DNA of 16,040 nucleotides from Planctomicrobium sp. (GCA_029259835.1 JAJDEL010000665.1:1-16040), one strand, 5' to 3'; counted from the first letter of the stretch, positions 6,957-15,773 are shown. Numbers and translations are program-made. The notes: generated by a model from the sequence alone, not told the origin.

Positions 6957-8435
6957 ATGTCATTCTCTGATGAAACTGAAGACAAGAGATGTGGTACATG
7001 GATTCTTGCCACGCTGGCATTTTTCTCATTGTTCGCGGTCCCGTCGGTAGCCGCAGACAAGAATGCTGATCGCATCCAGCCTTACGCAAAGAACGCACGC
7101 TACTGGCAGTACAAAGGCAAGCCTCTGTTATTGCTAGGCGACAGTCAGACTGACCACCTCTTTCTGATGGAGGACCTCGAAGCACACCTGGATGAAATCG
7201 AGGCGGCCGGTGGCAATTATGTGCGCAATACGATGAGCCAGCGCGAGAGTCCGGATCTCAAGCCGTATCAGCTGTTGCCGAATGGAAAGTTCGATCTCGA
7301 TCAGTGGAACGAAGACTACTGGAAGCGCTTTGCTGATTGCTTGAGATGGTGTGACGAGCGAGACATCATCATACAAATAGAAGTCTGGGACCGTTTCGAT
7401 TTTTCAACGCGGCACTGGGAGACCAGCCCCTGGAATCCAGGCAACAACGTGAGCAACACTTACGAGCAGACCGGCTTTGCAGCGAAGTACCCGAAACATC
7501 CAGCACAGGATCTTCAGCCATTCTTCCACACCGTCCCTGGAATGCAGCGCTACCAGAAGAAGTACGATCTCGTCCGTCGCCATCAGGAAAAATTCGTCGA
7601 TAAGATGCTCTCCTACAGTCTGGACTATGGGAATGTCCTCTACTGCATGAACAACGAAACTTCTACACCAGCGAAATGGGGGCAGTATTGGATTGAGTTT
7701 ATCCAAGACAAAGCAACGAAAAAAAGAGTGAGCGTTTGCACAACCGATATGTTCGATGACGCCTTCGATGCCGATAAGGCGAAACATACTCCGATCATTT
7801 TTAAAGATGCCAAGCACTACATGTTTGCCGATATCTCGCAGGTGAACAGCCGAGTCTACGATGATACACACTGGGAACGGCTACAATTATTGCTGCAATT
7901 GGTCAACACGCATCCACGTCCGACGAATCACGTCAAAATCTATGCTGGCGGCTACACGAGTTGGGGATCAGGATCGCCTCAGGATGGAATCGAGCGGTTC
8001 TGGCGAAACCTTCTCGGAGGTTCTGCAAGCGTGCGGTTCCATCGTCCCGGTCTCAATGAAGGCAGCGCGCTGAATGATTTGCGGAAAGGAAGTCTCAAGG
8101 CAGCCAGAATACTGGAAAGTATGATTAAGCTTTGGGAAGTCACACCTCACATGGATTTGCTTTCCGATCGCGAAAGTAACGAAGCCTACCTGGCAGCGAA
8201 ACCTGGAAAGTATTACGCAGTTTACTTCACCCATGGGGGTTCTGTTGGTCTCGATCTGACCAATGCGAAAGGGGCATTTGAAATCACATGGATCAGCGTC
8301 ACACAGGGAATGACCACCGATACAACATCTGCCAGACTTTATGGTCGGACACCAAATACATTAACTGGCGGTCGCATTTTAAGGCTTTCAGCACCATACA
8401 AGGGAGGTTGGGTCGCCGCGATTGTGAAGAAGTAA
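6957..8435 (+). CDS. Secreted glycoside hydrolase-like protein, DUF4038 type with C-terminal collagen-binding-like domain
   Basis: A 492-residue protein, probably a TIM-barrel glycosidase of the DUF4038 group, some members of which act on plant cell-wall side chains such as apiose units. A hydrophobic signal segment, WILATLAFFSLFAVPSVAA (about 15-33), implies export. The mature part begins with the typical YAKNARYWQYKGKPLLLLGD opening, followed by the barrel. MNNETS contains Glu234 in an Asn-Glu pair, the usual place of the acid/base in clan GH-A-like barrels. The region GGSASVRFHRP ends the barrel, and a small C-terminal beta domain (about 400-490, AYLAAKPGKYYAVYF...ITWISVTQG) resembles the 'putative collagen-binding' module often attached to DUF4038. 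AGGA 9 nt before ATG 6957 supports the start. The exact substrate is unknown; the esterase just upstream may act on the same polymer. Confidence 0.85.
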   Translation: MSFSDETEDKRCGTWILATLAFFSLFAVPSVAADKNADRIQPYAKNARYWQYKGKPLLLLGDSQTDHLFLMEDLEAHLDEIEAAGGNYVRNTMSQRESPDLKPYQLLPNGKFDLDQWNEDYWKRFADCLRWCDERDIIIQIEVWDRFDFSTRHWETSPWNPGNNVSNTYEQTGFAAKYPKHPAQDLQPFFHTVPGMQRYQKKYDLVRRHQEKFVDKMLSYSLDYGNVLYCMNNETSTPAKWGQYWIEFIQDKATKKRVSVCTTDMFDDAFDADKAKHTPIIFKDAKHYMFADISQVNSRVYDDTHWERLQLLLQLVNTHPRPTNHVKIYAGGYTSWGSGSPQDGIERFWRNLLGGSASVRFHRPGLNEGSALNDLRKGSLKAARILESMIKLWEVTPHMDLLSDRESNEAYLAAKPGKYYAVYFTHGGSVGLDLTNAKGAFEITWISVTQGMTTDTTSARLYGRTPNTLTGGRILRLSAPYKGGWVAAIVKK

Positions 8436-8500
8436 TCGAGTGTTGGATCTGTCGATTTCAAATAGACGTTGCCATCACATCACGAGCACAAAGAGCTGAA

Positions 8501-8868
8501 ATGAATGAGAGCCTGAATATCGGAGTGCTAGGTCTGCATGGTCATCCCAACTACGTTCTGCGTGGTGTTGGGGAACTGGGCAACTGCGATTGCTGTCAGT
8601 GGTGATAGTGACCACACAGTGGAAAATTTATTTGCAAGGAACCATTGGCACGCATCGCGCAGACTACACCGATTGCTTTCACCTTGCAGAACACGCCGGT
8701 ACGGATATTTGTATCGTCACAGGCGAAAACGGATATCACGGCGGCGGACTCAATGGTCGTCCGTTTTACTTGCCTCCAATTCTGGTCGACTACCTCTTCT
8801 TCTCCGTCACACGCACCGCTGGCACTGACGTCATCGCTGCCAATCTAGAGTTCGAGTTGTTAAAATGA
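8501..8868 (+). pseudogene. Broken N-terminal remnant of a Gfo/Idh/MocA-type oxidoreductase
   Basis: Three pieces in three frames make up one Rossmann-fold start. From ATG 8501 comes MNESLNIGVLGLHGHPNYVL then RGVGELGNC. After a shift near 8578-8590, IAVSGDSDHTVENLFARN reads in the next frame. After a second shift near 8640-8650, IGTHRADYTDCFHLAEHAG then TDICIVTGENGYH reads in the third frame. This matches the usual order of the family: nucleotide-binding strand, 'VAVSGD' strand, 'YTDxxxLL' helix and 'DIVxVxxEN'. The third frame runs on as a tail I do not recognise (GGGLNGRPFYLPPILVDYLF...) to a TGA at 8866-8868. The substrate-binding domain, about 250 residues, is absent. So the gene is dead by two frameshifts and a large loss or rearrangement. 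An intact relative probably oxidised a sugar or inositol derivative. Confidence 0.65.
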
Positions 8869-8993
8869 AACCAATTGAAATTCGACGAAAGCGTTTTCAG
8901 CGGTACACGCGCGATCGTTGCTGGTCAGATATTTCTGCGGTCATGCAGATCACTTTGCTGCATTGAAAAACAACACCACTGATTGAAAATTCA

Positions 8994-11357
8994 ATGAAAT
9001 TTCTCGTTACCTTTCTCCTTCTCTCGCTTCCCATTCCCCTTCTTGCGGAAGATCCTGGGAACATTTTATCCGGATCATCTCCTCTGGACTGGAAGGATGA
9101 GGATATTTCGATCCGCATGATGGATTCGGCTCATCGATTTGTGGAAAAGAAGATTACTGAATCCGTTAAGACGCGATGGCAAACCTGGAGGCAGGATTCC
9201 ACGAATGATTCGGAATTTGCCAAGTCGATTCTGAAGAATCGGCAGCATTTCAAGAGCATCATCGGGGTCGTAGAGGATCGACTTCCTCCTCGGTTGGAGT
9301 TTTTCTCCGACCAAACAACTCCGTCCAACGGCACTCCGACGACTTCGTTAGTGGCGAAGTTGGAGAAGTTTGAAATACATCAGGTACGCTGGGATGTGAT
9401 CGACGGAATTGTTGCGGAAGGGCTCTATGTCATTCCGAAAGTTTCGCTGAAACTCGGTGCAGACCAGAGTCCCGGATTGGTGCTGATTCCTGACGCAGAC
9501 AACACACCTGAGGACATTCTGGGTATGACCAGGAAACTTCCGGCTGGACAACAGATCGGTTTGCGTTTTGCTTCTGCTGGATTTCGTATTCTGATTCCGG
9601 TAACGATAAGCAGGGAACGCTATTCAGGGCCGGACGGAAACGATGGGCGAATAAAGCGGTCAGATCAGACTCATCGAGAGTGGATCTATCGACAGGCATT
9701 TCAAATGGGGCGCCATGTCATCGGTTACGAAGTCCAAACCGCTTTGGCGGCCGCCGACTGGCTGCGGTCGAGTGGATTAAGTAGTTCGGTTTCGGTCGCT
9801 GGATATGGGGAAGGTGGCCTGATCGCTTTTTACTCCGCTGCGTGTGATCCTCAAATCACCGCCGCTTTTGTCAGCGGGTATTTCGGTCCTCGCGGTCAGG
9901 TTTGGAATGAGCCGATTTATCGCAATGTTTTCGGTTTGCTTCGGAAATTCGGCGATGCTGAAATTGCGAGCCTGATTTGGCCGCGAGAAATGGTGATTGA
10001 GCACACGGATTTTCCGAAAGTGAGCAATCAGAAAGGCGATATCGTGACCCCCCCGACCAAAGCGGTGAATGCCGAAATGAAGCGGATCGAGACTTTATTA
10101 AAAGACTTGTCGGTCCCTCCGCGGAATCATTTTATTGAAGCGGAAGGCAGCTCTCGCGGCTCATATCCGGCAGTGGCAGCTTTTGCTACTGCGATTGATT
10201 TCCAGGATGCGGATCAATCTCGTGTTCCGTCGGGGATAGTACTTTCGGATCAAAGAGAGAGTTTTGACCCGAAGGTTCGGCACAAGCGAGTTTTTCGCCA
10301 AATGGAAGGTCATGTTCAGGCTTTGGTCAAACATTCTAATCAGGTGCGGGAGAAACGATTTTTTCAAACGGCTGAACCGAAACTCGGTCCGGGACAATGG
10401 AGCACAAACAAAAAACATCTCACTCTCGACCCGGCTGATTTCATAGAGAAAAGCAAAGTGTTTCGCGAGGAGTTCCGCAAGGAGTTGATTGGCGAATTTG
10501 ATGACGAACTGCTGCCATTGAATCCACAAAGCCGGAAGATTCTGGAAACCGATAAATGGACGGCCTGGGAAGTCGTTCTTGATGTCTACCCCGGTTTTTT
10601 CGCCTGGGGTGATCTGCTTCTTCCCAAGGGAATGAAGCCCGGCGAAAAGCGACCTGTCGTCGTATGTCAGCATGGCAGACACGGACTTCCCCGGGACGTC
10701 ATTGACGCGCACAAATCGGCATACAGCGACTTTGCAGCCCATCTTGCTGATCGGGGATTTATCACTTTTGCGCCACACAATCTTTATCGACACGAAGATC
10801 GCTATCGCTGGCTGGACAGGAAAGCCAACAGCATTGGGTGCAGTTTGTTTTCGTTCATCATTCCATCGCATGAACAGATTGTGAAATGGCTGAATACGCT
10901 TCCCAATGTCGATGGCAGTCGCATCGGATTTTATGGACTCAGCTACGGCGGAGAGTCGGCGGTTCGTATTCCATCGTTGGTAGATGGATATGCCTTATCG
11001 ATCTGTTCCGGTGACTTCAATCAATGGACACGAAAGGTGGCTGATGTTGATTTTCCCAACGGATTCATGGGGACCAACGAATGGGAAATGCCGTATTGGA
11101 ATTTAGGAAACACATTCGACTACGCTGAAATGGCGGCCCTGATTTTCCCGCGCCCGTTTATGGTCGAAAGAGGACATCATGACCGGGTTTCCATCGACCC
11201 ATGGGTAGCCCATGAGTATGCCAAAGTGCGCTGGATCTACGCTCAATTTGGATTGGCAGATAAAACAGAAATCGAGTTTTTCCAGGGCGGTCACGCAATT
11301 CACGAGAAAGGAACTTACGATTTTCTGCACAAGCATCTGAACTGGCCGAAGCCTTGA
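8994..11357 (+). CDS. Secreted tandem alpha/beta hydrolase, first domain lacking the nucleophile
   Basis: A 787-residue protein made of two alpha/beta-hydrolase domains after a Sec-type signal peptide (MKFLVTFLLLSLPIPLLA, likely cut before EDP). The second domain (about 470-787) is complete: oxyanion region CQHGRHG (near His560), elbow GLSYGG with Ser650, GHHD with Asp730 and GGHAIH with His767/His770. It resembles acetyl xylan or glucuronoyl esterase-type enzymes. The first domain (about 100-400) keeps the fold pattern, but its elbow reads GYGEGG with Gly272 where the serine should be, so it is probably inactive and may bind substrate or serve as a scaffold. The normal length for one domain is about 350-400 residues, so this is a duplication or fusion. 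No strong ribosome binding site precedes the ATG. It sits 104 bp before the DUF4838 gene, probably in one transcript. Confidence 0.87.
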   Translation: MKFLVTFLLLSLPIPLLAEDPGNILSGSSPLDWKDEDISIRMMDSAHRFVEKKITESVKTRWQTWRQDSTNDSEFAKSILKNRQHFKSIIGVVEDRLPPRLEFFSDQTTPSNGTPTTSLVAKLEKFEIHQVRWDVIDGIVAEGLYVIPKVSLKLGADQSPGLVLIPDADNTPEDILGMTRKLPAGQQIGLRFASAGFRILIPVTISRERYSGPDGNDGRIKRSDQTHREWIYRQAFQMGRHVIGYEVQTALAAADWLRSSGLSSSVSVAGYGEGGLIAFYSAACDPQITAAFVSGYFGPRGQVWNEPIYRNVFGLLRKFGDAEIASLIWPREMVIEHTDFPKVSNQKGDIVTPPTKAVNAEMKRIETLLKDLSVPPRNHFIEAEGSSRGSYPAVAAFATAIDFQDADQSRVPSGIVLSDQRESFDPKVRHKRVFRQMEGHVQALVKHSNQVREKRFFQTAEPKLGPGQWSTNKKHLTLDPADFIEKSKVFREEFRKELIGEFDDELLPLNPQSRKILETDKWTAWEVVLDVYPGFFAWGDLLLPKGMKPGEKRPVVVCQHGRHGLPRDVIDAHKSAYSDFAAHLADRGFITFAPHNLYRHEDRYRWLDRKANSIGCSLFSFIIPSHEQIVKWLNTLPNVDGSRIGFYGLSYGGESAVRIPSLVDGYALSICSGDFNQWTRKVADVDFPNGFMGTNEWEMPYWNLGNTFDYAEMAALIFPRPFMVERGHHDRVSIDPWVAHEYAKVRWIYAQFGLADKTEIEFFQGGHAIHEKGTYDFLHKHLNWPKP

Positions 11358-11461
11358 TCGACTATTTACGACAATCGTCCACACCTGAACGCAGTCTGAT
11401 TTCCATTACTAGTGACAGCAGCTACAGCCGGTGGCAAATCGTTCCCGAAGAGAACCAAACC

Positions 11462-13462
11462 ATGAATCGACTCCATTCGATTTTGACAATGATCGTGTTG
11501 CTGCTGACGATTCACGGCACCCCACTCGATGCTGCCGAACCATTGGTGCTTGCGAAGGACGGCCAAGCGAATGCAGTCATTTTGCTGCCGAGCAATCCAT
11601 CGGTTGCCGCTCGCGAAGGTGCAGACATTCTGAGTGATCATCTCAAGCAGATTTGCGGTAGAGAGTTTCAGATTGTCAGTGAAGACAAGTTGAAAGATGC
11701 GACGGTCAAAGATGAATACATCGTCACACAGGCACCAGGGTCGACAGAGAACTTCATTCTTGTTGGCGAAGGCAAGTTAGCGCAACTCCTTGGCGCGACA
11801 TCCCAAAATTTGGGGCCTGGGGAGACACTGATACGGACGTATCCGAACGCGATCGTCCTACTCGGACCGAAACGAAGGCCGACTTCGGACGAGAATGGAA
11901 CTCGTTATGCGGTGGCTCTCTTTCTTGAACAGTCTCTGGGCTGTCGTTTTCTCTGGCCTGGTGAATTAGGTAAGGTTGTTCCTCAGCGAAATACCATCGA
12001 AGTTGCCGCGATCGATCATAGTTTTACACCCAAAATTCGACAAAGACGCATCCGCATGGCGACCGGATACAGTGACCGCAAAGACAAAGGTGTGAAACGT
12101 CTTGGGTTCGACGAAGCGGATTATCACCGCCTCAGGAAAAGTGCGAGTACCACCGTCTCACAAGACTCCGGTTGGGCTGGCTGGCATTGTCTCGGTGGTT
12201 CGCTACGGCTCGCGTCGGGGCATTCCTTCGGATACATGTGGGAGATGCACAAAGACAAACATCCGGAGTGGTTCGCGGTGCAGCCCGATGGAACACGTGA
12301 CCAGAGTCGCAGCCCAGACCGTTCGCGACTATGTGTTTCAAACATGGAATTGATCGAAGAGATCGCCCGAGACAGGATTGAAAAAATAAATCGCTCGGAG
12401 ACTGGAAGCGTTTCCATCGGCCCGAACGATGGCGGTCAGACTGGTTTCTGCCGCTGCGAAGAATGCAAAAAACTCGACCCATCGAACAGTCGCAAACTTG
12501 TAAACGGCAATGTAGCATTGACTGATCGGTTCATCTATTTCTGGAACGAGATTGCCAAACGCGTCGTCAAGGTTCACCCCGATGTAACGTTGATGGCAGA
12601 CGCTTACGCTGTTTATGCGGCTCCACCCGTTGAAAGAAAACTGCATCCGAACATTGCCATCCGCTACGTTGGAATCAAGTACAACAATGAAGAGAAACGA
12701 CAGCAGGATCGCAAGGACTGGAAGGCTTGGTCAACGGCGACTGATAAACTCTTTTACCGATCCAACTTCTTGCTTTCCAGTCGACGGCAAGGTGTTCCAT
12801 TCATATACGTCCACAAAATGGCAGAAGATTTTAAATATCTGGCTCAGCACTCGTTGGTCGCGACCGATCTGGATTCCTGTTGTCACAACTGGGCCACACA
12901 GGGATTAAATTACTACGTCTGCGCCAAGTTGCTTTGGGATCCCGATCCCGATCTCGATGTTGATGCCTTGATCGACGACTACTGTCGAGCGGGGTTCGGA
13001 TCGGGTGCGGAGTCCGTCAAAAATCATTTTCTGTATGTCGAAGAAGTCACCAGAAATGTTGCAGCTGAACAGTTGAATTACACTGATCCCTACACGCCGG
13101 AAGTTATCGACAAACTGCGCAGCGACCTCGACGCAGCGGAGACCGCAACACGCGACGAACCTGATGCGCACGAGCGAGTCGCCTTCCTTCGTAGTGGACT
13201 GGAATACACGGATGCTTACGTCGCTGCATTTCGGATCTTCCGCGAACACGAGGCATCTGGCGGCGGACGACTGCCCAGTGAAACGAAGCTGAGAATTCGC
13301 AAAGCCCTCGACAACAATTGGCTCGTTTCGCGGGATATGTTCGAAAACCATCACCTCGCCGTCAATGTCGCCACAGTCGCTTATGGCAGTTGGAGCTACT
13401 TCGCCCGCTTCTACTGGAGTGACCCATCACCAGAAATTCGCGAGCGGGTGGAATCTCGCTGA
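11462..13462 (+). CDS. Secreted DUF4838 domain protein, probable glycan-processing enzyme
   Basis: A 666-residue exported protein. The start at 11462 is chosen because it directly begins a signal peptide (MNRLHSILTMIVLLLTIHG, cut near DAAEP); an open frame reaches back to 11354 but overlaps the previous gene and adds no signal. The first part (about 30-180) looks like the small alpha/beta domain found in front of family 67/115 alpha-glucuronidase-like enzymes (AREGADILSDHLKQICGREF). It is followed by the DUF4838 barrel region with HPEWFAVQPDG, VSIGPNDGG and FCRCEECKKLD. Cys330, Cys332 and Cys335 form a CxCxxC cluster, perhaps a metal or disulfide site. The C-terminal helical part ends near VESR. 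DUF4838 has no firmly assigned reaction that I know of; a role on uronic-acid-containing glycans is an inference from the domain set and from the neighbouring esterases. Confidence 0.85.
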   Translation: MNRLHSILTMIVLLLTIHGTPLDAAEPLVLAKDGQANAVILLPSNPSVAAREGADILSDHLKQICGREFQIVSEDKLKDATVKDEYIVTQAPGSTENFILVGEGKLAQLLGATSQNLGPGETLIRTYPNAIVLLGPKRRPTSDENGTRYAVALFLEQSLGCRFLWPGELGKVVPQRNTIEVAAIDHSFTPKIRQRRIRMATGYSDRKDKGVKRLGFDEADYHRLRKSASTTVSQDSGWAGWHCLGGSLRLASGHSFGYMWEMHKDKHPEWFAVQPDGTRDQSRSPDRSRLCVSNMELIEEIARDRIEKINRSETGSVSIGPNDGGQTGFCRCEECKKLDPSNSRKLVNGNVALTDRFIYFWNEIAKRVVKVHPDVTLMADAYAVYAAPPVERKLHPNIAIRYVGIKYNNEEKRQQDRKDWKAWSTATDKLFYRSNFLLSSRRQGVPFIYVHKMAEDFKYLAQHSLVATDLDSCCHNWATQGLNYYVCAKLLWDPDPDLDVDALIDDYCRAGFGSGAESVKNHFLYVEEVTRNVAAEQLNYTDPYTPEVIDKLRSDLDAAETATRDEPDAHERVAFLRSGLEYTDAYVAAFRIFREHEASGGGRLPSETKLRIRKALDNNWLVSRDMFENHHLAVNVATVAYGSWSYFARFYWSDPSPEIRERVESR

Positions 13463-13513
13463 ATTGTGAACCCTGGCTTTCGTATTGTTCCTCAAGACAA
13501 GTCCCGCAAAAAA

Positions 13514-13555
13514 AAGTCGTCATAGTCACTGAACTCGTGAGAGTGAAGTCGTCAT
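13514..13555 (+). repeat. Direct repeat AAGTCGTCAT, two copies 32 bp apart
   Basis: Exact copies lie at 13514-13523 and 13546-13555, upstream of the ceramidase-family gene at 13655. Their start-to-start distance of 32 bp is close to three turns of the helix, which is typical of paired operator sites. No regulator can be named. Confidence 0.4.
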
Positions 13556-13644
13556 TCACGGGAACAAATGAGAGAACTTGAATCTACGAGTCGCGCATCC
13601 CTCATCCAACAATCTCAACGCAGAGAGTCAAGCTACTGCGATGC

Positions 13645-13648
13645 GGAG
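13645..13648 (+). promoter_or_regulatory. Ribosome binding site of the ceramidase-family gene
   Basis: GGAG lies 6 nt before ATG 13655. Together with the signal peptide that begins there, it shows that 13655, not the in-frame ATG at 13568, is the start. Confidence 0.7.
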
Positions 13649-13654
13649 AAAATA

Positions 13655-15058
13655 ATGATAACACGTCGATTTCAACTTCTATTGATTGTTGTGGTTGCCT
13701 CTTTTTGCGTGTCGATGGTTTCTGCTGACGACCAACAGTACGAGTGGAAAGTCGGACTTGCTACGGTGAAAATCACACCTGCCGAGCCAGTACGCATGGC
13801 GGGATACGGGAGCAAAGAGCGTGAGCAGCCATTCGACAGTGTCGCGGCGGACCTGTTTGCCAAGGCGATGGTGTTCGAAGATGCGAAGGGACACCAGTCG
13901 CTATTGATTACAACGGATTTAATCGGGTTAACGGACGCCGTTTTGGAACCAATCTACCGACGAATCACCGAAAAAACCGGACTTGGACGAGATCAGATCC
14001 TGATCAATTCATCGCACACTCATACTGGACCAGTCCTTGGTCTCGATGCGAATCAACTTGAATACCTGAAGAACCCAGCGCACATCGAAGCGACGATTCG
14101 TTACACGCGAGGATTGTCTGACGGGATCGTAGACTTAGCTGTCGAGGCGACGAATAAGCTTGAATCCGCGCGGCTTTCGTGGGGCGTCTGTGTTGCGACC
14201 TTTGTGATGAATCGCCGTGAGTTCACGGAGCGAGGCGTGCGACTTGGAGTGAACGCACGCGCCATGGCGGATCGCAGCGTTCCGATTCTCAAGATCGAAT
14301 CGCCCAAAGGCAAGTTGCGCTGCGTGTTGATCGGCACCGCCTGTCACAACACAACGTTGAGAGGCCAGGCCATGCAGATCAGCGGGGACTATGCGGGCTA
14401 TGCCCAGCAATACGTCGAGAAACAGTTTGAAAGTGCGCAGGCCATGTTCATGCAGGGCTGTGGCGGTGATGCAGATCCTTTTCCACACGGTTCAGAAGGA
14501 CTCGCCCGCATTCACGGCATGACGTTGGGCAAAGAAGTCGAGCGCGTTCTCGAAACGGATCTCACTCCTGTTCGCGGACCGTTGACAACGCTGTTGGAAC
14601 CGGTCGCTCTTCCGCTACAACAGGAAATCTCAAAGGAGACTTACGACAAACTCGAACGAGCCAGTGGTTCGACGCGAAACGTGGCGAGCAATCTCCGTGA
14701 GGCGCTGAAGTCAGACACTCAGCTTCCCGCCAGCTACAAGTCGCGGATTGGACTTTGGCAGTTTGGCGAAGACCTGACGCTAGTCTCGTTGCCAGGGGAA
14801 GTTGTCGTCGACTACGTCGGCTTGATTGAAGAGGCGATTGGTCCGCGGAAGCTGTGGGTCAGTGCCTACAACCACGACGTGTTCGGATACCTTCCATCAG
14901 CGCGAGTTCTTCGCGAAGGCGGCTATGAGATGCGAGGCATTTATAGTGGCGGCATCGGGATCTTCTCTCCAGACGTCGAAAGAGTCGTCGTCGAGAAAGT
15001 ACATGCTCTTGCCGCCAAAGCAGGACGACCGGACGTCAAGATTCATACACAACAATAA
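13655..15058 (+). CDS. Secreted neutral/alkaline ceramidase-family protein without the catalytic serine motif
   Basis: A 467-residue protein with a signal peptide (ITRRFQLLLIVVVASFCVSM, cut near SADDQ). It matches the neutral/alkaline non-lysosomal ceramidase N-terminal domain: KVGLATVKITPAEPVRMAGY, then AKAMVFED...SLLITTDLIG, then NSSHTHTGP with zinc-ligand candidates His121 and His123, and later TACHNTTL, QGCGGDADPF and LVSLPGEVVVDY. True neutral ceramidases carry GDVSPN with the nucleophile Ser; here the place reads GDADPF, with Asp274 for Ser. The C-terminal immunoglobulin-like domain of classic ceramidases is also missing, which fits the short length. So ceramide hydrolysis is doubtful; a zinc-dependent hydrolysis of another amide or ester is possible. 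A second family member starts at 15774. Confidence 0.85.
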   Translation: MITRRFQLLLIVVVASFCVSMVSADDQQYEWKVGLATVKITPAEPVRMAGYGSKEREQPFDSVAADLFAKAMVFEDAKGHQSLLITTDLIGLTDAVLEPIYRRITEKTGLGRDQILINSSHTHTGPVLGLDANQLEYLKNPAHIEATIRYTRGLSDGIVDLAVEATNKLESARLSWGVCVATFVMNRREFTERGVRLGVNARAMADRSVPILKIESPKGKLRCVLIGTACHNTTLRGQAMQISGDYAGYAQQYVEKQFESAQAMFMQGCGGDADPFPHGSEGLARIHGMTLGKEVERVLETDLTPVRGPLTTLLEPVALPLQQEISKETYDKLERASGSTRNVASNLREALKSDTQLPASYKSRIGLWQFGEDLTLVSLPGEVVVDYVGLIEEAIGPRKLWVSAYNHDVFGYLPSARVLREGGYEMRGIYSGGIGIFSPDVERVVVEKVHALAAKAGRPDVKIHTQQ

Positions 15059-15140
15059 CTTTAGTGGTTCCTTTCTTCGCAAAGTTGTTCTGGCTTTGAC
15101 CTCTTCAACTGGTTGATTGATTTGTCGGTGTTGTCTCAAG
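15059..15140. other. Convergent gap between the ceramidase-family and methyltransferase genes
   Basis: Two genes end facing each other here. AACTTT and AAAGTT flank an 18 nt loop just after the plus-strand stop, but no T run follows, so a terminator is likely by position but not demonstrable. Confidence 0.25.
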
Positions 15141-15659
15141 TCAGGGTTGCTCACCTTGCCACGACTTGATGCGTGGAAGCCATCGTGGAACGTTCATACG
15201 GTAGACCTGATAATCATCACCGAATCTTTTCACAAGCCCCGGCTCTTCTGAAAACGGGATGTAAATCGCATTGATCGTCGCAAAGATGGCGAACCAAACG
15301 AGCAAGGGAATTGAGCCGCTTGCCAATGATTCGCCGATCAAAATCGCCATGACACCGGAGATCATTGGGTTGCGTACGTGTCGATACACTCCCTCGATAA
15401 CCAATTTTTGCGTCGGGTTCCACGGAGCCAATGTTCCATCACCGACACTCGCAAATTGCCTGATGGTCGTCACGACCAGAAACAGTCCGGTCATCGCAAT
15501 CACGAATCCGAGACCGATGAGAGTTGGCTTGAGGGCGAGGTGAATTTCCCAGATCTCCAGCGTGCCCAGGCCGAACCATCCCAGCAGCGCAACCGGAATG
15601 GTAACCGTGGCCATCACAGGCAGGATGAGGATTGCTTTCAAATGTTGCCATCGGCTCAT
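15141..15659 (-). CDS. Membrane methyltransferase, isoprenylcysteine/phosphatidylethanolamine N-methyltransferase type
   Basis: A 172-residue integral membrane protein with about four hydrophobic segments (near 9-32, 46-66, 100-120 and 117-135). The SAM-binding signature of the ICMT/PEMT superfamily is clear: EGVYRHVRNPM (89-99), then SEEPGLVKRFGDDYQVYRMNVPRWLP (Glu138-Glu139 to Pro162), where family members read EE..L...FG..Y..Y...VPR.LP. It probably methylates a lipid or other membrane-bound small acceptor; the acceptor is not known. The start at 15659 is chosen because the open frame back to 15785 would overlap the divergent gene at 15774 and lacks hydrophobic or family-like sequence. An intermediate ATG at 15713 is possible. 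It is transcribed toward the hydrolase cluster. Confidence 0.85.
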   Translation of the reverse strand: MSRWQHLKAILILPVMATVTIPVALLGWFGLGTLEIWEIHLALKPTLIGLGFVIAMTGLFLVVTTIRQFASVGDGTLAPWNPTQKLVIEGVYRHVRNPMISGVMAILIGESLASGSIPLLVWFAIFATINAIYIPFSEEPGLVKRFGDDYQVYRMNVPRWLPRIKSWQGEQP

Positions 15660-15773
15660 TGTTGATTCATCCGAAGGAGTGTTACCGACGCTGGACACGC
15701 ATCTTCTGAACATTGATAATAGTTTGCTAACAACGAGTTTACGAACGCTGACAATTAATGAGATTTCAATCGC
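15660..15773. promoter_or_regulatory. Divergent promoter region
   Basis: 114 bp separate the divergent methyltransferase and second ceramidase-family genes. On the minus strand TATTAT near 15715-15720 could be a -10 box for the methyltransferase, but its -35 is poor. No clear boxes are seen for the plus-strand gene. Confidence 0.3.

Noticed and set aside
10161..10871. Long minus-strand open frame (236 codons)
   Set aside because: It lies wholly inside the tandem hydrolase gene, has no domain-like sequence and is rich in residues typical of an antisense shadow frame.
11354..11461. N-terminal extension of the DUF4838 protein
   Set aside because: It overlaps the end of the previous gene and places 36 polar residues before a clear signal peptide starting at 11462.
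13568..13654. N-terminal extension of the ceramidase-family protein
   Set aside because: The extension is polar and precedes a signal peptide that has its own GGAG site.
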